From contig NZ_JAUSZK010000001.1 of the NCBI RefSeq assembly GCF_030817495.1, positions 5,790,001 through 5,854,000 of the forward strand: a stretch of 64,000 bases of DNA, read 5' to 3'. Each line of letters opens with the position of its first letter. Position 1 is the first letter of the stretch. The notes beneath the pieces were generated by a model, which worked only from the letters and a program-made list of their open reading frames with translations, was not told where the DNA came from and made no database searches. Source of the stretch: Streptomyces sp. V3I7 (GTDB lineage Bacteria > Actinomycetota > Actinomycetes > Streptomycetales > Streptomycetaceae). The position numbers and the translations under genes were made by a program. Below, in pieces: positions 24,132 to 33,171 of the stretch.

Positions 24132-25289
24132 ATGACAGCGGCATCGACGCCGACGCAGGGACCGGGGCCGCTCAGCGGCGTGCGCGTGGTCGAGCTGGCC
24201 GGCATCGGGCCCGGCCCGTTCGCCGCCATGCTCCTGGCCGACCTGGGCGCCGACGTCGTCCGGGTGGACCGGCCGGGCGGCGGCGGGCTCGCGATCGACC
24301 CTCGGTCCGACATCACCAACCGCAACAAGCGCTCGGTGGTCGTCGACCTGAAGGCTCCGGACGGCCCGGCCCGCGTCCTCGACCTGGCCGAACGCGCCGA
24401 CATCCTCATCGAGGGCTACCGCCCCGGCGTCGCCGAACGCCTCGGCGTCGGCCCCGACGCCTGCCACGCCCGCAACCCCCGCCTGGTCTACGGCCGGATG
24501 ACCGGCTGGGGCCAGGAGGGTCCCCTCGCCGACCGGGCCGGTCACGACATCGGGTACATCGCCGTCACCGGCACCCTCGGCCTGATCGGCAGGCCGGACG
24601 AGCCCCCGGCCATCCCCGCCAACCTGGTCGGCGACTACGCGGGCGGCTCGCTCTACCTGGTCGTCGGCGTCCTCGCCGCCCTCCACCACGCCCACGCGAC
24701 CGGCACCGGACAGGTCGTCGATGCCGCCATCGTCGACGGCGCCGCCCACCTCGCCTCGATGATCCACGGCATGCTGGCCGCCGGCGCCTGGCAGGACCGC
24801 CGCGGCGTCAACCTCCTCGACGGCGGCTGCCCGTACTACGGCACCTACGAGACCGCCGACGGCCGGTACATGGCGGTCGGTGCCCTGGAGCCCCAGTTCT
24901 ACGCCGAGTTCCTGCGCCTGCTCGGCCTCGGCGACCTCGCCTCCGCCCACACCGACTGGGCCCGCTGGGGCGACCTGCGCGAGCGGGTCGCCGCCCGCTT
25001 CAAATCCCGGACCCGGGACGAGTGGACGGCCGTCTTCGAGGACTCCGACGCCTGTGTGGCGCCCGTACTGTCGCTGCGCGAGGCCCCCGGCCACCCGCAC
25101 CTCGACGCCCGCGGCACGTTCACCGAGCACGGCGGCATCGTCCAGCCCGCGCCCGCCCCGCGCTTCTCCGCGACCCCCACCGCCGTGCGCACCGGCCCCG
25201 CCCTGCCCGGCGCCGGCACGGCGGACGTCGCCCGCGACTGGGACGTACCCGGGCTGCTGCCGCACCCCGACGAGGAGGGCGACCGATGA
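24132..25289 (+). CDS. CaiB/BaiF family: alpha-methylacyl-CoA racemase-like
   Basis: 385 aa class III CoA-transferase fold. The N-terminus GVRVVELAGIGPGPFAAMLLADLGADVVRVDRP is diagnostic (quoted in part: ELAGIGPGPFAAMLLADLGA). GHDIGYIAVTG and VGDYAGGSLYLVVG supply the His and Asp used by alpha-methylacyl-CoA racemase, which interconverts 2-methylacyl-CoA isomers for beta-oxidation. This fits the following thiolase and FadB genes. ATG 24132 follows GGGGG by four bases; ATG 24117 and 24096 are alternatives. The stop overlaps the next ORF as ATGA. Confidence 0.88.
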   Translation: MTAASTPTQGPGPLSGVRVVELAGIGPGPFAAMLLADLGADVVRVDRPGGGGLAIDPRSDITNRNKRSVVVDLKAPDGPARVLDLAERADILIEGYRPGVAERLGVGPDACHARNPRLVYGRMTGWGQEGPLADRAGHDIGYIAVTGTLGLIGRPDEPPAIPANLVGDYAGGSLYLVVGVLAALHHAHATGTGQVVDAAIVDGAAHLASMIHGMLAAGAWQDRRGVNLLDGGCPYYGTYETADGRYMAVGALEPQFYAEFLRLLGLGDLASAHTDWARWGDLRERVAARFKSRTRDEWTAVFEDSDACVAPVLSLREAPGHPHLDARGTFTEHGGIVQPAPAPRFSATPTAVRTGPALPGAGTADVARDWDVPGLLPHPDEEGDR

Positions 25290-25444
25290 CCCCCTTCCTC
25301 GACGGCCCGAAGGGTTACGTCCGTGCGCGCGTCGCCGCCTTCCGGCGAGCGGCCGGGGCGAGCATGCTGGACGTCACCCCCCTCCTCCCCGTCGGCAACC
25401 CCCTCGGTCACCTCGTCGACTCTCCCGCTGAAAACCCTCGTTGA
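25286..25444 (+). CDS. Small ORF coupled between racemase and thiolase
   Basis: 52 aa. Its ATG overlaps the racemase stop as ATGA, and it ends 11 bases before the thiolase GTG. The product is basic at the N-terminus ([14 protein letters not shown]) and Pro/Leu-rich after. No family recognised. It may be a genuine small protein, a coupling leader for the thiolase, or a chance frame in high-GC DNA. Confidence 0.4.
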   Translation: MTPFLDGPKGYVRARVAAFRRAAGASMLDVTPLLPVGNPLGHLVDSPAENPR

Positions 25445-25455
25445 AAGGCTTGTCA

Positions 25456-26670
<1,215 letters not shown>

Positions 26671-26725
26671 ACTCCCCGCGGAACCAAGAGACTCCAGACC
26701 GCAGACTTCGACGGAGACGACTGTC

Positions 26726-28915
26726 ATGACCGAGAGCACCACCATCCGCTGGGAACAGGACGACACCGGCGTCGTCACCCTCGTCCTCGACGACCCGGGC
26801 CAGTCCGCGAACACCATGAACAAGGCGTTCCGCGACTCCCTCGCCGCGATCACCGACCGCCTGGAGGCCGAGATCCAGGCCGACCCGGACTCCGTCCGCG
26901 GCATCATCTTCACGTCCGCGAAGAAGACCTTCTTCGCGGGCGGCGACCTGCGCGACCTGATCCGGGTCACCCCCGAGACCGCCCAGGAGCTCTTCGACGG
27001 CGGCCTCGCCATCAAGCGCAACCTGCGCCGCATCGAGACCCTCGGCAAGCCCGTCGTCGCCGCGATCAACGGCGCCGCCCTGGGCGGCGGCTTCGAGCTC
27101 GCCCTCGCCTGCCACCACCGCGTCGCCCTCGACACCTCCGGCACCAAGATCGGCTGCCCCGAGGTCACCCTCGGCCTGCTCCCCGGAGGCGGCGGCGTCG
27201 TCCGTACCGTCCGCCTGCTCGGCATCGCCGACGCGCTGCTGAAGGTGCTCATCCAGGGCACGCAGTACAACGCGCGGCGCGCCCAGGAGAACGGCCTCGT
27301 CCACGAGGTCGCCGCCACGCCCGAGGAACTGATCGAGAAGGCGCGCGCCTTCATCGACGCCAACCCCGAGTCGCAGCAGCCCTGGGACAAGCCGGGCTAC
27401 AAGATCCCCGGCGGTACGCCCGCCAACCCCAAGTTCGCGGCCAACCTGCCCGCCTTCCCGGCCAACCTGCGCAAGCAGACGAACGGCGCCCCCTACCCGG
27501 CCCCGCGCAACATCCTCGCGGCCGCCGTCGAGGGCGCGCAGGTCGACTTCGAGACCGCCCAGGTCATCGAGGCCCGCTACTTCGTGGAGCTGGCCGCCGG
27601 CCAGACCTCGAAGAACATGATCCAGGCCTTCTTCTTCGACCTCCAGGCCGTCAACTCCGGCGCCAACCGCCCCCAGGGCATCGAGCCGCGCAAGGTCACC
27701 AAGGTCGCCGTCCTCGGCGCCGGCATGATGGGCGCCGGCATCGCCTACTCGTGCGCCCGCGCGGGCATCGACGTCGTCCTGAAGGACGTCTCGCTGGAGT
27801 CGGCCGTCAAGGGCAAGGGCTACTCCGAGAAGCTGTGCGCCAAGGCCGTCTCCCGGGGCCGTACGACCCAGGAGAAGGCGGACGCGCTGCTCGCGCGCAT
27901 CACGCCCACCGCGGACGTGCAGGACCTCGCGGGCTGCGACGCGGTCATCGAGGCCGTCTTCGAGGACACGTCGCTCAAGCACAAGGTGTTCCAGGAGATC
28001 GAGGCCGTCGTCGCCCCGGACGCGCTGCTGTGCTCCAACACCTCCACGCTGCCCATCACCGTCCTCGCCGAGGGCGTGGAGCGCCAGGCCGACTTCATCG
28101 GGCTGCACTTCTTCTCGCCCGTCGACAAGATGCCGCTCGTCGAAATCATCAAGGGCGAGCGCACCGGCGACGAGGCCCTCGCCCGCGCCTTCGACCTGGT
28201 CCGGCAGATCAACAAGACGCCGATCGTCGTCAACGACTCGCGCGGCTTCTTCACCTCGCGGGTCATCGGCCAGTTCATCAACGAGGGCGTCGCCATGGTC
28301 GGCGAGGGCATCGAGCCCGCCTCGGTCGAGCAGGCGGCCGCCCAGGCCGGCTACCCGGCCAAGGTGCTCTCCCTCATGGACGAGCTGACGCTCACCCTCC
28401 CGCGCAAGATCCGCAACGAGTCGAAGCGCGCCGTCGAGGAGGCGGGCGGCACCTGGGCCACGCACCCGGCCGAGGCCGTCATCGACCGCATGGTCGACGA
28501 GTTCGAGCGCCCCGGCCGCAGCGGCGGCGCCGGCTTCTACGAGTACGACGAGTCCGGCAAGCGCGCCGGACTGTGGCCGGGGCTGCGGGAGCACTTCACC
28601 AAGCCCGGCTACGAGATCCCGTTCCGGGACATGCAGGAGCGGATGCTCTTCTCCGAGTCGATCGACACCGTCCGGCTCCTCGAAGAGGGCGTGCTGACGT
28701 CCGTCGCCGACGCGAACATCGGCTCCATCTTCGGCATCGGATTCCCGGGCTGGACCGGCGGCATCCTGCAGTACATCAACGGCTACGAGGGCGGCCTGCC
28801 CGGATTCGTGGCCCGCGCGCGTGAGCTCGCCGAGCGCTACGGCGAGCGCTTCGAGCCGCCCGCGCTGCTCGTCGAGAAGGCGGAGAAGGGCGAGACCTTC
28901 ACGGACGCGCGCTGA
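26726..28915 (+). CDS. fadB: FadB-type enoyl-CoA hydratase / 3-hydroxyacyl-CoA dehydrogenase
   Basis: 729 aa bifunctional alpha subunit of the beta-oxidation complex. The crotonase domain (about 1-290) has FFAGGDLRDL and AAINGAALGGGFELALACH with the oxyanion glycines. The NAD-binding domain starts at about 325 with KVAVLGAGMMGAGIAYSCA. CSNTSTLPIT and GLHFFSPVDKMPLVEII carry the dehydrogenase His. It likely forms a complex with the thiolase product encoded 55 bases upstream. GGAG precedes ATG by nine bases. A strong terminator follows. Confidence 0.94.
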   Translation: MTESTTIRWEQDDTGVVTLVLDDPGQSANTMNKAFRDSLAAITDRLEAEIQADPDSVRGIIFTSAKKTFFAGGDLRDLIRVTPETAQELFDGGLAIKRNLRRIETLGKPVVAAINGAALGGGFELALACHHRVALDTSGTKIGCPEVTLGLLPGGGGVVRTVRLLGIADALLKVLIQGTQYNARRAQENGLVHEVAATPEELIEKARAFIDANPESQQPWDKPGYKIPGGTPANPKFAANLPAFPANLRKQTNGAPYPAPRNILAAAVEGAQVDFETAQVIEARYFVELAAGQTSKNMIQAFFFDLQAVNSGANRPQGIEPRKVTKVAVLGAGMMGAGIAYSCARAGIDVVLKDVSLESAVKGKGYSEKLCAKAVSRGRTTQEKADALLARITPTADVQDLAGCDAVIEAVFEDTSLKHKVFQEIEAVVAPDALLCSNTSTLPITVLAEGVERQADFIGLHFFSPVDKMPLVEIIKGERTGDEALARAFDLVRQINKTPIVVNDSRGFFTSRVIGQFINEGVAMVGEGIEPASVEQAAAQAGYPAKVLSLMDELTLTLPRKIRNESKRAVEEAGGTWATHPAEAVIDRMVDEFERPGRSGGAGFYEYDESGKRAGLWPGLREHFTKPGYEIPFRDMQERMLFSESIDTVRLLEEGVLTSVADANIGSIFGIGFPGWTGGILQYINGYEGGLPGFVARARELAERYGERFEPPALLVEKAEKGETFTDAR

Positions 28916-28953
28916 GCACGGTGCGCTGACAGGTCCCGCGCGCGGTGAGCGCA

Positions 28954-28994
28954 ACGGTGCCCCGTACAGGAACCGATCCTGTACGGGGCACCGT
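28954..28994. terminator. Bidirectional terminator, 18-bp stem
   Basis: Bases 28954-28971 pair perfectly with 28977-28994 around a five-base loop, between the convergent fadB and merR-type genes. Confidence 0.85.
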
Positions 28995-29021
28995 CACGCG
29001 CGCGGGCCTGCGCGCGCGGGG

Positions 29022-29735
29022 TCAGGCGGAGCCGCCCGCCTCCTCATCCTTGAGCCACTCCCGCAGCTCCTCGCGCAGGGACCGCTGGAACGCGGTCAGA
29101 AGGGCCTGCACCACCAGGGGCTGCATATGGACGGACAGCGACTTCACGTCCTGCGTGTCCCGCTCGGCCACCTCGCCGCGCAGGAGCTGCGTCAGCTCCT
29201 GCGCCGCCGCGCGCGAGTGCTCCAGCAGCGCGGTGCGGGCCGCCAGGATCGCCTCCTGGGACAGGGGTACGTCGAGCAGCTGAACGCCGAGCCGCAGCAG
29301 AGCGGTGTCGACGCGGTAGGCGCCGTCCTCCTCGCCGATCACGTCCATCGCCACGAGGCGGGCCAGATCCTCCTCACTCAGCCGGCGTCCGGCCCGCCGC
29401 GCCAGCTCCTGCCCGCTCACGGTCTCGACCGCCTCCGGCGCCCACGAGGACACCACGGCCCGGTGCACGGCCAGGTCGTGCTCGGTCAGGTCCGGCGGCA
29501 GCTGCCGCAGATACCGCTCGATCGCCGCGAGCGTCATGCCCTGGTGCTGGAGCTCCTCGATCAGCGCGAGGCGCGCGACATGCTCACGGCCGTAGTGGCC
29601 CACCCGGCGCGGACCGATCACCGGCGGCGGCAGCAGGCCCTTGGTGCTGTAGAAGCGGACCGTGCGCACCGTCACGCCCGTGCGGGCGGCCAGCTCGTCG
29701 ATCGTGAGGGTCGGCTCCTCGGTGTCGGTCGTCAT
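29022..29735 (-). CDS. MerR-family transcriptional regulator
   Basis: 237 aa. The N-terminal winged helix reads TIDELAARTGVTVRTVRFYS followed by KGLLPPPVIGPRRVGHYG. The long C-terminal part (about 90-237) is helical and lacks metal-binding cysteines, so it probably senses a small molecule or lipid. ATG 29735 lies seven bases after GATACT, a weak -10, so it may be leaderless. Facing the acyl-CoA operon, it could regulate it (inference). Confidence 0.9.
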   Translation of the reverse strand: MTTDTEEPTLTIDELAARTGVTVRTVRFYSTKGLLPPPVIGPRRVGHYGREHVARLALIEELQHQGMTLAAIERYLRQLPPDLTEHDLAVHRAVVSSWAPEAVETVSGQELARRAGRRLSEEDLARLVAMDVIGEEDGAYRVDTALLRLGVQLLDVPLSQEAILAARTALLEHSRAAAQELTQLLRGEVAERDTQDVKSLSVHMQPLVVQALLTAFQRSLREELREWLKDEEAGGSA

Positions 29736-29960
29736 GTGCAGCAGTATCGCTGTCTCACCGGTGCTGTGAAACCTCGCGTGAACCGCCCGTTACGAGTGTG
29801 AGAAGCGCCGCTCTGTGATGTATGCCACCGCAAATTTCGTGATCTCTCTGAGAGACTGCCGCTTCGGTCTGCGCCGTGACACGAACACGATGCGGACCTG
29901 GTCAGGAACGGACACCTTGGGCCCACGAGGCCCGGGGGCACCAAGAGAGTGGAACCACCC

Positions 29961-31427
29961 GTGAGCAAGGACGTCGTGGAGGCGGCAGCGGTTGCCGCCC
30001 ATCCCCAGACGACCGGATCGCCCGCGGACGCGGGCGACGCCGGTTACAGCAAGGACCTCAAGGCCCGGCACGTCAACATGATCGCCATCGGCGGTGCCAT
30101 CGGTACCGGCCTCCTCCTGGGAGCCGGCGGCCGACTGCACGATGCCGGCCCGGCGCTCGCTCTGGCCTACCTGGTCTGCGGCGTCTTCGCCTTCTTCGTC
30201 GTGCGCGCACTCGGCGAGCTGGTTCTCTACCGCCCCTCGTCGGGGTCCTTCGTGTCGTACGCGCGCGAGTTCCTCGGTGAGAAGGGCGCCTACGTCGCCG
30301 GCTGGATGTACTTCCTGAACTGGTCGACGACCGGTATCGCCGACATCACCGCGATCGCGCTGTACACGCACTACTGGAGCATGTTCACCAGCATCCCGCA
30401 GTGGGTGCTCGCGCTGATCGCCCTCGCGGTGGTCCTCGCCGTGAACCTGATCTCGGTGAAGATCTTCGGCGAGATGGAATTCTGGTTCGCGATCGTCAAG
30501 GTCGCCACCATCGTCGGCTTCATGGCGATCGGCATCTTCCTGCTGGCCACCCAGCACAAGGTCGGCGGGAGCACCCCAGGGCTCGACGTGATCAGTCAGC
30601 ATGGCGGCCTGTTCCCGCACGGTGTGCTGCCGGTGGTCCTGGTCATGCAGGGCGTCATCTTCGCCTACGCCGCGCTGGAACTGGTCGGCGTCGCGGCCGG
30701 CGAGACCGCCGAGCCGCAGAAGGTCGTCCCGCGCGCGGTGAACTCGATCATGTGGCGCGTGGGCCTCTTCTACGTCGGCTCGGTCGTGCTGCTCGCCCTG
30801 CTGCTGCCCAGCTCGATCTACAAGTCCGGCGAGAGCCCGTTCGTGACGGTCCTCTCCCAGATCGGCATCCCGGCCGCCGGTGACGTGATGAACCTGGTCG
30901 TGCTGACCGCCGCCATGTCGTCGCTGAACTCCGGCCTGTACTCCACCGGCCGCATCCTGCGCTCCATGGCGATGGCGGGCTCGGCGCCCAAGTTCACCGC
31001 TCGGATGAACCGCAGCCAGGTGCCCTACGGCGGCATCCTGCTGACCTGCGGGGTGTGTGTGCTCGGCGTCGGCCTGAACTACCTGATGCCCGCCCAGGCC
31101 TTCGAGATCGTGCTGGAGATCGCCTCCCTCGGCATCATCAGCACCTGGGTGATCATCATGCTCTGCCACATGATCTTCGTCCGGCGAGCCAAGCAGGGCC
31201 TGGTCACCCGGCCGAAGTTCCAGCTGAAGGGCAGCCCCGTCACGGAGATCGTGACGATCGTCTTCCTGCTGTTCTGCCTCGGCATGATGTGGAACGACCC
31301 CGAGGTCGGCCGCAAGACCCTCCTGCTCATCCCACTGATCGCCGTCGCACTGATCGTCGGCTGGTTCGGGGTGCGCCGCCGGGTGGCCCAGAAGGCCGAC
31401 CAGGAGCTGGGCGAGCTCACGAAGTAG
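29961..31427 (+). CDS. Amino acid permease, probably L-asparagine type
   Basis: 488 aa APC-superfamily transporter with about twelve hydrophobic segments. The start of TM1, MIAIGGAIGTGLLLGAGGR, is the family substrate-binding unwound helix. SYAREFLGEKGAYVAGW and AAGETAEPQKVVPRAVNSI are typical of the amino acid transporter (AnsP/GabP) branch. The acidic N-terminal 30 residues are cytoplasmic. GTG 29961 is chosen; GTG 29949 would add four residues. Asparagine as substrate is suggested by overall similarity only. A stretch upstream (29768-29804) weakly resembles a GlnR site. Confidence 0.88.
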   Translation: MSKDVVEAAAVAAHPQTTGSPADAGDAGYSKDLKARHVNMIAIGGAIGTGLLLGAGGRLHDAGPALALAYLVCGVFAFFVVRALGELVLYRPSSGSFVSYAREFLGEKGAYVAGWMYFLNWSTTGIADITAIALYTHYWSMFTSIPQWVLALIALAVVLAVNLISVKIFGEMEFWFAIVKVATIVGFMAIGIFLLATQHKVGGSTPGLDVISQHGGLFPHGVLPVVLVMQGVIFAYAALELVGVAAGETAEPQKVVPRAVNSIMWRVGLFYVGSVVLLALLLPSSIYKSGESPFVTVLSQIGIPAAGDVMNLVVLTAAMSSLNSGLYSTGRILRSMAMAGSAPKFTARMNRSQVPYGGILLTCGVCVLGVGLNYLMPAQAFEIVLEIASLGIISTWVIIMLCHMIFVRRAKQGLVTRPKFQLKGSPVTEIVTIVFLLFCLGMMWNDPEVGRKTLLLIPLIAVALIVGWFGVRRRVAQKADQELGELTK

Positions 31428-31458
31428 CAGGTCAACAGCCACTGTCAGTGGCAGCGCC

Positions 31459-31464
31459 TACGGT
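31459..31464 (+). promoter_or_regulatory. -10 element, likely leaderless start
   Basis: TACGGT six bases before ATG 31471, without a ribosome binding site. Confidence 0.5.
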
Positions 31465-31470
31465 GGCGTC

Positions 31471-31971
31471 ATGTCGGATATCGCGTATGTCCGGGGTGAC
31501 GCCACCGCGCCGTTGGGGCCCGGCGCCAAGGTGATCGCCCATGTCTGCAACGACGCGGGGGGCTGGGGGAAGGGCTTCGTCCTGGCGCTGTCGCGGCGCT
31601 GGCCCGGGCCCGAGGCGGCGTACCGCGCATGGCACCGCGACCGCGCCACGAGTGACTTCGGGCTGGGGGCCGTCCGGATGGTGCCCGTCGAGCCGGCCCT
31701 GTGGGTGGCCAACATGATCGGCCAGCGGGGGATACGGGGGGCGGGCAGGAGCGCGCCGGTCCGCTACGAGGCCATCGACACGGCGCTCGGGCGGCTGGCC
31801 GACCAAGTGATCGAACTCGGTGCGGCCGTGCACATGCCCCGCATAGGCTGTGGGCTCGCGGGCGGAACGTGGTCCCGGATCGAGCCGCTGATCACGGAGC
31901 GGCTGGTGAGCCGGGGCATAGCCGTGACCGTGTACGACCATGGCAAGGCCGGGGACGCGCGGCGCGCTTGA
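31471..31971 (+). CDS. Macrodomain (ADP-ribose-binding) protein
   Basis: 166 aa, a single macrodomain. VRGDAT opens the fold, AHVCNDAGGWGKGFVLALS is the catalytic/ligand loop, and HMPRIGCGLAGGTWSRI is the phosphate-binding loop. Such proteins bind or hydrolyse ADP-ribose derivatives, for example O-acetyl-ADP-ribose, or remove ADP-ribosylation. The exact activity is open. Followed closely by the PfkB kinase gene, possibly in one operon (24-base gap). Confidence 0.9.
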   Translation: MSDIAYVRGDATAPLGPGAKVIAHVCNDAGGWGKGFVLALSRRWPGPEAAYRAWHRDRATSDFGLGAVRMVPVEPALWVANMIGQRGIRGAGRSAPVRYEAIDTALGRLADQVIELGAAVHMPRIGCGLAGGTWSRIEPLITERLVSRGIAVTVYDHGKAGDARRA

Positions 31972-31995
31972 TCCGCCGGCCGGGGAGGGCGGGGA

Positions 31996-32964
31996 GTGAG
32001 CGGCGAGTTCGACGTCCGGACCGGGCGCGGGAGCGCGAGAAGGCCCGAGGAGTTCGACGTCCTGGTGCTGGGCGGTGCCGGGGTGGACACCATCGTGTAC
32101 GTCCCCGAGCTGCCGCTCCCGTACGCGGACAGCTATCACATCGACTCCGGGATCCGTACCAGGGCCGGTCAGACCGGTGACTTCGTCGCCCTGGGCCTGA
32201 GCGCCCTCGGCCTGCGCACCCACCACCTCGACCTGCTCGGCGACGACCCCGAGGGCGACCTGGTCCGCGCCCTGCACCGGGAGCGGGGCATCCCGCTCAC
32301 CGCCGTTCCGCAGCCCGCGGGCACCAAGCGCGCGGTGAACCTGGTCGGCCCGGACGGACGCCGGCTGTCCCTGTACGACACCAGCCGCGGCCACGCCGAC
32401 GACCGGCTCCCGGAGCCGGTCCTGCGTGAGCTGGCCGGGGCGAGCCGGCACGTCCACGTCTCCATCAGCCACCCCTGCGCCCACGCCCTGCCCGCCCTGC
32501 GCGCGACCGGCGTGACCCTCTCGACCGACCTGCACGACTGGGACGGCGAGAACCCGTACCACGAGCCGTTCGCCCACGCCGCGGATCTCGTCTTCCTGTC
32601 GGCCACGGCCCTGGCGGACCCCGAGCGGACCATGCGCCGCATCGCCGAGCGGGGTCGCGCGCGGGCGGTCGTCGTCACCGTCGGCGCCGAAGGCGCGCTC
32701 CTCCTGGCCGACGGCACCCTGACCCGCGTCCCGCCGGTCATGCCTCCGGCCCCGGTCATCGACTCCAACGGCGCGGGCGACGCCTTCGCCGCCGCCTTCC
32801 TCTACGGCCACCTCACCGGCGAGCCGCTCCACCGCTGCGCCCTGTACGGCACGGTGGCCGGGGCGCACGCCTGCACGATCCCGTCGACGGAGACGGACGC
32901 CATCGACCGCGAGCAGCTCCTGGCCCGAGCGGAGGAGCTGGAGGCGTCCCAGCTCCCACTGTGA
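31996..32964 (+). CDS. PfkB-family carbohydrate kinase
   Basis: 322 aa ribokinase-like enzyme. FDVLVLGGAGVDTIVYVPELP is the first PfkB strand, AGQTGDFVALGLSALGL the substrate-binding segment, and IDSNGAGDAFAAAFLYG the C-terminal signature with the catalytic Asp. It phosphorylates a sugar or nucleoside; the substrate is unknown. GTG 31996 has GGAGG seven bases upstream. The TnpB-related element lies right after it. Confidence 0.9.
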   Translation: MSGEFDVRTGRGSARRPEEFDVLVLGGAGVDTIVYVPELPLPYADSYHIDSGIRTRAGQTGDFVALGLSALGLRTHHLDLLGDDPEGDLVRALHRERGIPLTAVPQPAGTKRAVNLVGPDGRRLSLYDTSRGHADDRLPEPVLRELAGASRHVHVSISHPCAHALPALRATGVTLSTDLHDWDGENPYHEPFAHAADLVFLSATALADPERTMRRIAERGRARAVVVTVGAEGALLLADGTLTRVPPVMPPAPVIDSNGAGDAFAAAFLYGHLTGEPLHRCALYGTVAGAHACTIPSTETDAIDREQLLARAEELEASQLPL

Positions 32965-33123
32965 GCGCCGGGGCGCCAGGGGTTGTGAGCTGCTGCGATG
33001 TAACCGTGCACAAGTGCGTTCTGGTGTGGGGGAGCGAGTGCCTGGGCCCGGTGCGTGTCTCTCCTGGCCTGTGGAACGGGGGTTTGTCTGTCGAATGGGT
33101 GACCTTTGCGGGTGGTGGTCGTT

Positions 33124-33162
33124 GGGTGGGGTGGCGGGTTGTTTGGGGGCGGGTGGGGAGGG
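33124..33162 (+). promoter_or_regulatory. Predicted G-quadruplex tract
   Basis: Seven runs of three or more G (33124, 33128, 33136, 33145, 33151, 33155, 33160) are separated by loops of one to six bases, on the coding strand just before the TnpB-related start. Folding in RNA or DNA is possible but untested. Confidence 0.55.
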
Positions 33163-33171
33163 TGGTTGTCG

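Noticed and set aside
29768..29804. GlnR-like pattern before the amino acid permease (GTTAC-N6-GAGAA)
   Set aside because: Only one half-site pair fits; the neighbouring spacing is off and degenerate sites like this are common. A GlnR matrix scan would decide.
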